A DNA stretch of 46,538 nt from Alphaproteobacteria bacterium (GTDB taxonomy: Bacteria; Pseudomonadota; Alphaproteobacteria; JABAAW01; JAHZMA01): the NCBI GenBank assembly GCA_022599575.1, contig JAHZMA010000076.1, positions 1 to 46,538 of the forward strand, given 5' to 3'. The notes beneath the pieces were generated by a model, which saw only the letters and a list, made by a program, of their open reading frames with translations, did not search any database and had not been told where the DNA came from. Numbering within the stretch: position 1 is the stretch's first letter; the number at the start of each line of letters is the position of its first letter. Made by a program: the position numbers and the translations under genes. Below, piece by piece: positions 1-9,627 of this stretch.

Positions 1-3000
1 CATCATGCGCGATTCTATGAGTACCAAATGCGCCATAATAATAGCTGGTATTATTACTATCTTGCATTGTAAAAGTGCCACCTAATTCATTTGCATCACT
101 GCCTTCACCATAAAAACGCGCATTGGCTGTGCCCGTTAAATTGCCTGCGGTTACAGTGCCACTGATATTATTTGTATTACTAGCATAAGTTAATGAAGAG
201 GCAGTGAGATTAAGTGTCGCAAGGGTAGTGGGATCAAGTGTGTTAGGGGTAGTGAAATTAAGTGTGTTAAGCGTTATTGCCGTAATGCTAGCACAATTCG
301 TGCCTGTGCAAACCGTATTGCTGCTGGTTAAAGTCACCTTTCTGGTGCTAAAATCAACATTTGCCTTCACATCAAAGAGTGTTTTATAGCTTTGTGTATG
401 GGCATTGCTACCGTAAATGCCACGCCCTTTGCCATGAAAAATGGTTGAGCCACTATTCGTTGGAATATCATTGCCAGCAACTTCAAAGCCCGTCATCATG
501 AAACCATCTGTTTCTGTACGCGTATTATCAAGATGCGCGCTTGCAATATCAAAATCATTTGTATCATTTGTATCTTCTATTATATTCCAGCTAATATGTA
601 TCATATAGCGTGGCATAAAACCAAAGAAATCCGCGCTTCTATCGGTAGTGATGGTGGCACTATCAGCAGTATTTGGCTCACCGGTGGTAATATCTGCTGT
701 ATGCGTTACACCATTAGTTCTATCAGCAACAGCAAGCGACTTATCAGTTCGATAGATTTTACTTTTCAAAATAGCCCCTATATTATGAATATCTTCATCC
801 TCATCATATCCCAGCCTTGCGTTAGCCCCGCTGGTGTTTGTGAGTGAAACTGTTTGTGTAACATTACCATCATGCCATGCCATATGAGGCAAACGATTAT
901 AGGTGGCAGTGATATTTCTGGATACTGATAGCGCATTGAGCACAAAATATTTAGCTTGACTGCTATCATGAGTGAAGACTTCTTCAAATGATGTATAAGA
1001 AGGTTTACTTGTGTTCCAAGCCTGAAACCCAGAAAAATCATTGTCAAAAACAGGACTATTTTTATTAATCTCACGCGTAGATACAATTTCTCGGTCGCCT
1101 ATCGCGATGACATCATTCGTGAGTGCAGCTAAAGTGAATAAGGTTGTAAAATCACGTTCAGCCCCAAAAGCACCCAGATAATAATGAGTTGAATCTGCCA
1201 AAGAAAATGTGCCACCTAACTCTCTGATATGGTCATCACCATAAAAGCGGGCATCAAGCGTGCCTATTAAAGTGCCAGCGGTTAAAGTGCCAGTGATACC
1301 ATTCATACCCACAGTGTGATTTATTCCTGTGGTGCTAATATTAAGTAAATTGAGTGTTGCTGTAGGAAGCGTGCAACCAACAACGCAAGCCGTGTTAGTG
1401 ATGTTGAGTGAGGAATTACTAGGAGCTGCCAAATCAAACACAAACCCTATATCAAATATTGTTTTATATTCATTATCAATATCGCCATATATACCGCTTC
1501 CCTTGCCAGTAAAATTCAAATTACCTGTATTAGGGATAGCACCAGTAACCTCCATGCCCGCAATCGTGAATCCGTTAATATCATATTTATTATCACTGAT
1601 AACATTATCATCAGTGCTGAGGTCTTTTTCTACCGACCAGCTGGCATGTAACATATATTCTGGCACAAAACCGAATAATTCTTCGCTTCTATCTATTATC
1701 AAGTTTTTGGTAGTCGCACCCAAATAGTCATTGTTAAGATTGGTGATATTGGCAGTTGCCACTAGGTTAGAATTGTTGAAACTATTAGCCGTATAAGTGA
1801 AAGGATTCGTGCCATCATGCAGGTGCAAGGTGGCTGATGTTACATCGCCCGACGCAGCATTAAAATTCACCGATAAGGCAGAGCCTATTACTTTGGCAAG
1901 TATTAGATTTCTATCACTAATATCGCCCTTATTACCAATCCATAAATTGCCGGGGGCACGGTCATAAGAAGCGTTGGCATCGCGATAGACACTCTGCCCT
2001 TTTAATGTGAAGTTTTTTGAACTCATGTTGATTTTATCATCTAACGCGGCTTGAATTGTTCTATAGTCAACCATCATGCCATCTTTCGCAATGGCAACGC
2101 TCTGTTGATTGGCTATGGCTATGCTATTAACAGGTTTCGTGAGTGCCACAGTTTCAACAATATTTTCACGATGGGCACCAAAATAGCCGTGATAAAAAGC
2201 ATCATTGCGTTTGAACGCAAATATACCGCCAAATTCCCATAAGCTATCATTACCATAAAAACGGGCATTTATTGTGCCACTGAAACGAGCAAGAGTAGCA
2301 GTATCCGACGTTCCAGTAGTTCCAGTGCCACTGAAAATTTTTGTGCTAGTATCATAGCTTAATGTTGTCGTGCTAAGAACAAGCGAACGTCTTGTAGCTT
2401 CAGCACAAGCCCCACAGGCTAGGTTGCTAAATGCCAACCCCACAGTTTTGTTGACAAAATTAACAGTTGCTGTTGTATTAAATGTAGAAGCATATTCAAG
2501 ATCACCCTTTTTAAATTGTCCGCGCCCTTTGCCCCTGAAGGTAGCGCTGCTATTGGTGGCAGCAAAAGCTGTAATATCTGCACCATTTGCTTCCATACCT
2601 GCAAGCATATAACCATAAGTATCATCGGCACTACCAAATAATGTATTACTATCCTTTGTTTTTGGTGTTTCAATTTTCCAACTCGCATATACCATATAAT
2701 TTGAAACAAATCCAAAACCAGTCTCTCTACCTAGCGTTATCTCTGATGTTGCATCTGATGGCAGATCGTTGCTATTAATATCGGCAGCAAATGACTTATC
2801 TGTTGAGGTCGTAGAAGTATCACTATTATAGGTTTTATCTAAATGTAATGTTGCTGCTGAAATCTTATTAAGGTTATTAAAAGTGAGCGATAAACCAGAA
2901 TTAGTAATTGTTGCAAAATCCACTTTCCCCTCAGTATCAGACCAATTTGTGCTTCCTAGCTGACCCGAATAAGCAAAGTTAATATTGCCATATACAGCCA

Positions 3001-6000
3001 ACCCTTTTAACTTAAATGTTTTATTCGCTGGGTTACTATTATCATCAAGCGCATGACGAAGTGATTGATAAGGTTCAGGTGTGGCGCTGGTATCATTAGG
3101 AATGTTTTCAACCACCACTGAAGGATTTGCAGCCACACTACCAACATTTGTATTATTAAAGTCAAATGACGTTACATTATCGCGCTTAGCACCAAAATAA
3201 CCATGATAATATTTTTTATTATCATCAGTTTTCAGCGCAAATACGCCGCCCAATTCCCATGCACCATCGCCATAAAAGCGCGCATCGGCTGTGCCTTTTA
3301 AGCCACCATTAGTAGCTATATTGCCACTTAAAGCACCAGTGGTTTGTGTTGTGCCAAAAACATTATTTGTGGCAGCGGTATAAGTTAATAGCTGATCGGT
3401 AAAATTAAGCGTGCTTGGCGTAAACCCACTACAAGAAGAACAAGAAGAATTGCTAAAAGTTAATTTTACATTTTTAGTATCAAAATCAACTTCAGCTTTT
3501 GCATCAAATCTAATGGCATATCTTCTAGGAACCAGCTCAACACTGATATCGCTATATCGCCCTAAACCTCTGCCTGTGAAAGTGCGGTTACCACTGTTAG
3601 GTAACGTGCTTTCATATGTTTCAAAGCCAGCAACCATAGAACCATATCTCTTATAATCATCATCACGGAACACATGTTCTGAAGTGCTACGATTATTTCC
3701 TATATACCAGCTGGCATATACCATATAATTTGAGGAAAACCCAAAATCGTTACTTCTACCTACAGTGATGTTTTTATCACTCGCACCATCAGGAAAACCA
3801 CTTTCAATATCTGATTTAAAATAAATAGATGTGCCTGCAGAGGCAGAATTACTCGTAGCATAATCTATATCATTGTCTCCATCATTTGTGTGGAGTGTTA
3901 CCCCAGAAATGTTGTTACTTCCATTAAAGCTAAGTGATAGTGAAGAACCCGTAATTCTTGCAAAATCTATGTCTAGCAGAACCTCAGAATTATTGCTCTC
4001 ATAATGCCATGCTGATCCACTTCCCTTTCTATACTCACGGTTATAAATACCAGTATCATTCCTATAGACACCCAACGCTTTCCATGTGAGGTTTTTAACA
4101 TTTGAACCCGTACGTGCGGCATTAATAGACCTGTAATTAGCTATCGTAAAATCCTCATCTTTCGGCGTTGCTATCACATTTTCACCAACTGGTATAGGTG
4201 CACCATGATCAGCAGGAGAATCCATAACACGGCGCTGGGCACCAAAATACCCATAATAATAGCGCGTATCTTGATGAGTCATCGCAAATATACCGCCTAA
4301 TTCCTGACCACTAACACCATAAAATTGCGTATTGATTGTGCCAGTTAAATCACCAGCGGTTATAGAGCCCGCGGCATTAGTAGTGATATTATTACCATTT
4401 TTATAACTTAACGTCGGTGTCATAAAATTAAGTGAATTGAGTGTTGATGCATCCAAGCAATTTGCTGTTACGCACGCGGAATTGTTAAACGATACCTTTA
4501 AGGTTGCATTATTAAAATCAATCTCAGCACTTACATCAAAATCAATGTCATCACTACTATCTTTATTACCATATATACCGCGCCCGCCCCCAGTGAATAC
4601 ATACTTATCTGCATAAGTGGATGTATAAATATTTTCAGCAAGTGTATGGATACCCGCAACCATAAACCCATCATCAGTAATTCTCTGTTCAAAAAGCTTA
4701 TCGCTATCATTCACAAGGTTTTGATTCGGATTTCTAATATTCCAAGTAAGAGAAAATAGATTGTTTGGTTTGAAATTGAATATCGAATCATTTCTATCCA
4801 CTTTTAATGTGCCAATATTATTACCATCAGAATCTGTTATATTTCCAGTTTCCTCAAGCTTATTACTTTTGCTAGTCGAACCATCCACTAAATAGGTTCT
4901 ACCATTTAAATAAGCATTAAACCTCACCATGTAATCCTTCCCATCAAAAGATAATAAACCAACAGTATTTGTTGCCCTTGTAATTTCAAAATTTCCTTCC
5001 CTATAAGCATTCTGCCATACCTGCCCCGCAACACGATGGAAATTAGTTTCGCTTTGGTTAGAGACACTCATCCCGTACAATCTAAAACCTCTTGTTACAT
5101 TGCTACTATCATTTTTGTGAGCAATCGCATGTGTGATTGATTGATAAGGAAGCTTACCACTAACATCAGGGTTATCTGGGATGCTTCTTTCTGCAGTTTT
5201 TGCATCATTATTATCAAAAACCATAAGACTGAAATCAATTGGCGTGCCAACAGCAGCAACATAATCACGATGCGCGCCAAAAGCACCAAAATAATAGCTA
5301 GTAGCATCTTTTAAGGCAAATGCACCGCCAAATTCCTGCAATCCATCATCGCCATAAAACCGTGCATCAACCGTGCCTGCCAAATCGTTAACATTGGTAA
5401 TAGTGCCACTGAGTTCATTTATAAATTTGCTGTTATTATCAAGTGCTAGTGATAAACTCGCAGTCAAATCAAGAGAATCCCTTTCTCTGTTACAATCTTC
5501 ATTACCATCTGAATCAGTAAAACATTCTTGCGTATTTGTACTTTTAAAATCTATATTTTTATTATTAAAATCAACCTCAATCTCAACATTAAATTTAGTT
5601 CTAAAATCATCATCATCATCTTGCTCACCATAAATTCCGCGTCCTCCGCCTCGGAATACAACAGTGCTACTACCAACCTTGTCTGCAAAATCAGTGATAG
5701 AATCAGCAGTTGCTTCTATACCAGTGAGCATGATACCACTAATATTATAACCCTGTTGAACGGTATCAGCAGAACCATCATCATTTGCTTCTTTAGATAT
5801 ATTCCAGCTAAGATAGGTCACATAATTTAAACCATTGCCAAAAGCAAAAAAGTCAGCACTTCTATCCACAGAAATTTTAGCCATTGTTGCATCAGTATCA
5901 GCACCATTCGTGATATCGGTCGTTAATTTTAATGCAGATGACGGCGTAAAATTATCAGCAATATAAGTTTTGCCATTCAAATAAGCCGTTATTGCCGAAA

Positions 6001-9000
6001 TATTACCATCTTCGTTATAGCTGATTGAAGCGGCAGAACCAATGGCTCGATTCAAGCTTGCCTGTCTTGAACTATCGGCTGTGCTCCAATCCCGATTCGG
6101 CGCACGGGTCTCGGTAGAAGTATCTCTTATATATGTTGCTAATGCTTGCAAGGTAACACTATCATTAGTCTTTGTAGCAAGCGAGGTATAAGAATTGTTA
6201 GCGTCAATAATAGTCTGCACCTGATTCGGTAAGGTTACCATATCATCGTTAATATTGCTATCAAATATAAAGTTTGAGTTAATACCATCAACCCGCTCGC
6301 CACCAAATACGCCATAATAATAATAATTGCTATCTGCTAACGCGAATGTGCCACCCAACTCTCTGGCTGCACTACCATAAAAACGGGCATCTGCTGTGCC
6401 TGTTAATGCGCCACTACCCGTTAAGATATTACCGCTAATATTATTAGTGCCCCTTAAAAAGTTTAATGTTCCTTGAATATTAATATCATCATTTTCAGTA
6501 GGCGTATTATCACAACCACTGCTCAAGCAAATGGTGGTATCTGTCGTCCTAAATCCTACCGAATAAATGGAAAAAGTAACATTGGCTTCCATATTAAATC
6601 TCGTCAAATAGACCTCATCCGCGTCCACATCGCCATAAGTGCCACTTCCTTTACCCTTAAATTTGACTGTTGTTCCGCTTCTGGGAATATTTTCACCGCC
6701 TGTTTCCATACCAGCAATCATCTCACCAAAAGTCTCATAACTTGAATCTGTTCGAACTTCACCTGATGCGCTAAGATTGCTTTTTTCAACATTCCAAGCA
6801 ACATATGCCATATAATTTGCATCTGCGGTAAAACCAAAAAAGTTACCACTTTTATCTATGGTAATCTTGGCAGTCGTAACATCAGTATCTGTGCCACCAT
6901 TAATGTCAGTGGTAAATTTTGAAGCATCAAAAATACCATTGGCGGTGTAATTTTTACCCTTTAGATAAGCATTTACCGCTGATATTTTGCCATCGCCATT
7001 AAAATTAAGTGAGATTGCAGAACCAATCAGTTTTGTAACAGTAACTTCGCGTTCACTATCGGCGGTATCCCAGTCACGAAAAGCGGTGCGCGTATATTCA
7101 GTAACATCATCTTTATAAACAGATAATGCTTTAAAGACAAAGGTTTTATCATTTATATTTGCTGTATCTGCAAGCGCAGCAGTGATTGATTTGTAAGACA
7201 CATTGCTATTATTAACAGCAATAGATGCTTTCTTTCTATCAGCAGTTGCAATCGTTTCTTCTAAAATATCGCCCGCAAAAGTAATCGGCACAGCAATAAC
7301 GCCACGTTCACCACCAAATCCACCATAATAATAATTGTTTGCATCAGATAACGAAAATGTGCCGCCTAACTCTCTTGCATAAAGCCCGTAAAAACGGGCA
7401 TCAAGCGTGCCACTTAAACTGCCTGCGGTTACATCACTGCTGATAATGTTACCTGCGTAATTTATTTGCGCCATGCTAAAATTAAGCTCATCGACTGCTG
7501 CTTGCGTGCAGGTGGTGAAATCAGCTGAATTATCATCGCATTTCATTGTGTTACTGCTATTGATAAATATAGTCCTATCACTAAAATCAACAGTGGCTTT
7601 TATATCAAACACCGTCGCATGATTCCCAGTTAAATTACCATAAGTGCCAAACCCTTTGCCATCGAAGTCAACTTTACTATTGGTGGGAATGGTTTTTGAT
7701 TCCAGACCAACAATCATATTACCATGAACTTTATAAGTGCTGTCTATTAGCTCAGTGCTTTCAGAGTCAAGCCCTGCTTCTTTTGCCAGATTCCAAGTAA
7801 TAAATGCCATATAGTTTGACGCAAAACCAAAAGCGTCCCTACTCACGCGAATTTTATCTGTAGTAGCACCATTTTTAATATTTGCGTTAAATTCTGTAGC
7901 AGATGAAGAAGTGAAACCATCGGTCGTATAGTTTTTGCCCATCAAATATAACGTTACTTCCGATATATTGTCATCTGCGTTATAGCTGATTGAAGCAGCA
8001 GAGCCATCAATGTTCGTAATGCTAACAATGCGCTTAATATCAGCATTCGTCCATTCCCTATTAGGCGGGCGCGTATATATATGACGATCATCTTTATAAA
8101 CAGATAATGCTTTGAGAGTAAAATTTTTATCATTGGCATTATCTGTATCACCAATTGCTCTTGCAAATGATGAATATGCAACGCCATCATTGTCCTGAGC
8201 AATATTCACAGACTGCTGGTCTGCTAGTAGTATCGTATCAGTGCCAATCGCATTATTAAAAGCAGGGGCAAGAACAATGCCTTTACGTTCAGTGCCAAAA
8301 ACACCATAATAATACTCAACACCCCGCCCTTTTAAGATGAATGTGCCACCAAATTCTCGTGCCACTTTACCATAAAATCGCGCATCAATAAAGCCTAACA
8401 GCGATTCTGTACCCACAACACCACCAATATTATTTCCATTATAGTTGATTGCACCTAGATTGGTGGTAAAATTAAGTTCACTGGCATCAACCTCGCTATC
8501 GCATATAATATCTGTCTCACTGTCACACCGCACTGTGTTGCTACTCGCGATTTTAATAAGGTTAGAAGAAAAATCAATATCTGCCTTAATATCAAATTTG
8601 GTTCCATAACCACCATTACGATCACCATAGATACCATGCCCCTTACCTGTGAATGTAATAAACTCATTGGTGGTATCAGGCAAACTAGCATAGACGTTGC
8701 GGGTGGGGATAATATCTGTTTCTATACCAGCAATCATACTGCCCGTAACAATATAAGCGGTTGTTGCATCATCACCAGCTGTTTCTTCCACAACATTCCA
8801 ACCAACATATGCCATATAATTTGAATTAAAACCAAAAAAACTATCACTTCTATGCACTGTAATTTCAGCAGTATTCTTTGTATTTCCAAGAATATTCTTA
8901 TAAACATCAATCGTTCCGCTTAGACTCGTGCGCGATAAAGCATCTAGATCAATGTCTATTGCTTGATATTCATTATCAGCAAAATAAGCAGTGACCGCCG

Positions 9001-9457
9001 ATATTTCGCCATTATCATTAAAGGTAAGTGAGATAGCAGGCGAGGTAATACGCACAATATCGTTCTCGGTTGCACTATCCGTATTCCAACCAAACTCACC
9101 ACTAGCCGTAACTTCAACAACACCCGCTCTTTGCACGACCAAGCCTTGCAAAATGAATTTTTTATCCAATAGATTATCTGTATCAAGAGTCGCCTCAGTC
9201 AACGAATTATAGGCATTGCCACTGGCATCTTTCGCGATATCTGTCTCTTGCCGAAACTCATCATCTGTTGAATCTGTATTAATCGCGTTACTAACACTAT
9301 TACCCGTATTAGTTTCATCCAGATAAATAGTGCCAATACCACCACGTGGTGGCTCTTCGCCCAAAACATCGTTAGCAATACCTGCAAGGATATCACAACC
9401 ACTTAACATAATTGAAAATATTGATATTGTTACGATAGAAAGAATATGGTTATGCAT
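1..9457 (-). CDS. Giant multi-barrel surface lipoprotein (TbpB/Slam-type repeats), partial, continues past the left edge
   Basis: This reading frame is open from an ATG at 9457 to the window edge, giving at least 3152 codons and no stop. I checked that it stays in the same frame at widely spaced points (near 7300, 5265, 3180, 2166 and 20). The N-terminus is a lipoprotein signal (MHNHILSIVTISIFSIMLSGC) with lipobox LSGC, so Cys21 is the likely lipidated residue. The rest is about nine tandem units of roughly 345 residues. Each unit contains a strand like FGFxxNYMAYxxW, a stretch of the type FDVxAxVNF, a close Cys pair, then ARFYG, E-[LF]-GGTF and a closing YYGxFGxxR. Those closing motifs are typical of the C-terminal beta-barrel of TbpB-like, Slam-dependent surface lipoproteins. 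A family-level role in outer-surface display is therefore likely, but the ligand is unknown. The related lipoprotein gene lies just upstream on the same strand. Frame and lipobox are seen directly; the barrel assignment is by motif. Confidence 0.82.
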   Translation of the reverse strand, partial: MHNHILSIVTISIFSIMLSGCDILAGIANDVLGEEPPRGGIGTIYLDETNTGNSVSNAINTDSTDDEFRQETDIAKDASGNAYNSLTEATLDTDNLLDKKFILQGLVVQRAGVVEVTASGEFGWNTDSATENDIVRITSPAISLTFNDNGEISAVTAYFADNEYQAIDIDLDALSRTSLSGTIDVYKNILGNTKNTAEITVHRSDSFFGFNSNYMAYVGWNVVEETAGDDATTAYIVTGSMIAGIETDIIPTRNVYASLPDTTNEFITFTGKGHGIYGDRNGGYGTKFDIKADIDFSSNLIKIASSNTVRCDSETDIICDSEVDASELNFTTNLGAINYNGNNIGGVVGTESLLGFIDARFYGKVAREFGGTFILKGRGVEYYYGVFGTERKGIVLAPAFNNAIGTDTILLADQQSVNIAQDNDGVAYSSFARAIGDTDNANDKNFTLKALSVYKDDRHIYTRPPNREWTNADIKRIVSITNIDGSAASISYNADDNISEVTLYLMGKNYTTDGFTSSSATEFNANIKNGATTDKIRVSRDAFGFASNYMAFITWNLAKEAGLDSESTELIDSTYKVHGNMIVGLESKTIPTNSKVDFDGKGFGTYGNLTGNHATVFDIKATVDFSDRTIFINSSNTMKCDDNSADFTTCTQAAVDELNFSMAQINYAGNIISSDVTAGSLSGTLDARFYGLYARELGGTFSLSDANNYYYGGFGGERGVIAVPITFAGDILEETIATADRKKASIAVNNSNVSYKSITAALADTANINDKTFVFKALSVYKDDVTEYTRTAFRDWDTADSEREVTVTKLIGSAISLNFNGDGKISAVNAYLKGKNYTANGIFDASKFTTDINGGTDTDVTTAKITIDKSGNFFGFTADANYMAYVAWNVEKSNLSASGEVRTDSSYETFGEMIAGMETGGENIPRSGTTVKFKGKGSGTYGDVDADEVYLTRFNMEANVTFSIYSVGFRTTDTTICLSSGCDNTPTENDDINIQGTLNFLRGTNNISGNILTGSGALTGTADARFYGSAARELGGTFALADSNYYYYGVFGGERVDGINSNFIFDSNINDDMVTLPNQVQTIIDANNSYTSLATKTNDSVTLQALATYIRDTSTETRAPNRDWSTADSSRQASLNRAIGSAASISYNEDGNISAITAYLNGKTYIADNFTPSSALKLTTDITNGADTDATMAKISVDRSADFFAFGNGLNYVTYLSWNISKEANDDGSADTVQQGYNISGIMLTGIEATADSITDFADKVGSSTVVFRGGGRGIYGEQDDDDDFRTKFNVEIEVDFNNKNIDFKSTNTQECFTDSDGNEDCNRERDSLDLTASLSLALDNNSKFINELSGTITNVNDLAGTVDARFYGDDGLQEFGGAFALKDATSYYFGAFGAHRDYVAAVGTPIDFSLMVFDNNDAKTAERSIPDNPDVSGKLPYQSITHAIAHKNDSSNVTRGFRLYGMSVSNQSETNFHRVAGQVWQNAYREGNFEITRATNTVGLLSFDGKDYMVRFNAYLNGRTYLVDGSTSKSNKLEETGNITDSDGNNIGTLKVDRNDSIFNFKPNNLFSLTWNIRNPNQNLVNDSDKLFEQRITDDGFMVAGIHTLAENIYTSTYADKYVFTGGGRGIYGNKDSSDDIDFDVSAEIDFNNATLKVSFNNSACVTANCLDASTLNSLNFMTPTLSYKNGNNITTNAAGSITAGDLTGTINTQFYGVSGQELGGIFAMTHQDTRYYYGYFGAQRRVMDSPADHGAPIPVGENVIATPKDEDFTIANYRSINAARTGSNVKNLTWKALGVYRNDTGIYNREYRKGSGSAWHYESNNSEVLLDIDFARITGSSLSLSFNGSNNISGVTLHTNDGDNDIDYATSNSASAGTSIYFKSDIESGFPDGASDKNITVGRSNDFGFSSNYMVYASWYIGNNRSTSEHVFRDDDYKRYGSMVAGFETYESTLPNSGNRTFTGRGLGRYSDISVELVPRRYAIRFDAKAEVDFDTKNVKLTFSNSSCSSCSGFTPSTLNFTDQLLTYTAATNNVFGTTQTTGALSGNIATNGGLKGTADARFYGDGAWELGGVFALKTDDNKKYYHGYFGAKRDNVTSFDFNNTNVGSVAANPSVVVENIPNDTSATPEPYQSLRHALDDNSNPANKTFKLKGLAVYGNINFAYSGQLGSTNWSDTEGKVDFATITNSGLSLTFNNLNKISAATLHLDKTYNSDTSTTSTDKSFAADINSNDLPSDATSEITLGRETGFGFVSNYMVYASWKIETPKTKDSNTLFGSADDTYGYMLAGMEANGADITAFAATNSSATFRGKGRGQFKKGDLEYASTFNTTATVNFVNKTVGLAFSNLACGACAEATRRSLVLSTTTLSYDTSTKIFSGTGTTGTSDTATLARFSGTINARFYGNDSLWEFGGIFAFKRNDAFYHGYFGAHRENIVETVALTKPVNSIAIANQQSVAIAKDGMMVDYRTIQAALDDKINMSSKNFTLKGQSVYRDANASYDRAPGNLWIGNKGDISDRNLILAKVIGSALSVNFNAASGDVTSATLHLHDGTNPFTYTANSFNNSNLVATANITNLNNDYLGATTKNLIIDRSEELFGFVPEYMLHASWSVEKDLSTDDNVISDNKYDINGFTIAGMEVTGAIPNTGNLNFTGKGSGIYGDIDNEYKTIFDIGFVFDLAAPSNSSLNITNTACVVGCTLPTATLNLLNISTTGINHTVGMNGITGTLTAGTLIGTLDARFYGDDHIRELGGTFSLADSTHYYLGAFGAERDFTTLFTLAALTNDVIAIGDREIVSTREINKNSPVFDNDFSGFQAWNTSKPSYTSFEEVFTHDSSQAKYFVLNALSVSRNITATYNRLPHMAWHDGNVTQTVSLTNTSGANARLGYDEDEDIHNIGAILKSKIYRTDKSLAVADRTNGVTHTADITTGEPNTADSATITTDRSADFFGFMPRYMIHISWNIIEDTNDTNDFDIASAHLDNTRTETDGFMMTGFEVAGNDIPTNSGSTIFHGKGRGIYGSNAHTQSYKTLFDVKANVDFSTRKVTLTSSNTVCTGTNCASITAITLNTLNFTTPNTLDPTTLATLNLTASSLTYASNTNNISGTVTAGNLTGTANARFYGEGSDANELGGTFTMQDSNNTSYYYGAFGTHRIAHD
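28..9400 (-). repeat. About nine tandem ~1.0-1.1 kb coding repeats (barrel units)
   Basis: The unit-closing motif, of the form FG-x-[HKE]-R, recurs at about 8285, 7303, 6300, 5268, 4228, 3185, 2170, 1170 and 30, all in one frame. Each occurrence is preceded by ARFYG and GGTF motifs. DNA identity between units looks low to moderate by eye, so these are old, diverged repeats rather than recent duplications. Three units that I read have a Cys pair separated by four to six residues (near 300, 1375 and 4460). Confidence 0.8.
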
Positions 9458-9518
9458 AAACAACAATCCCTAGTCAAAAAAATAACTACAACCTACCCTC
9501 TCACTAACACTCTCATTC

Positions 9519-9546
9519 AATATAGCCCTTGTTGCAAAAAAGTCAA
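9519..9546 (-). promoter_or_regulatory. Sigma70-like promoter of the giant lipoprotein gene
   Basis: On the minus strand TTGACT (9541-9546) is followed by a 16-base spacer and TATATT (9519-9524), about 60 bases before the ATG. An AGGGA ribosome-binding site lies about ten bases before the start. The 170-base gap 9458-9627 holds nothing else that I can identify. Confidence 0.6.
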
Positions 9547-9627
9547 CCTAATAATTTAAGTTATACCTTAAATTTATTTGTGAGGCCAAGCAAGCTCTGA
9601 TAGTGTTATCAACAACTAATGTTGTAA

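Noticed and set aside
28-9400. Regularly spaced repeats that might be a CRISPR array or tandem DNA satellite
   Set aside because: The period is about 1 kb and the similarity is at protein level; they are protein barrel units.
204-9402. Many short open frames on both strands over the first 9.4 kb
   Set aside because: All lie over the single long minus-strand frame from 9457, whose repeated motifs stay in one frame; the short frames have no start signals or recognisable domains.
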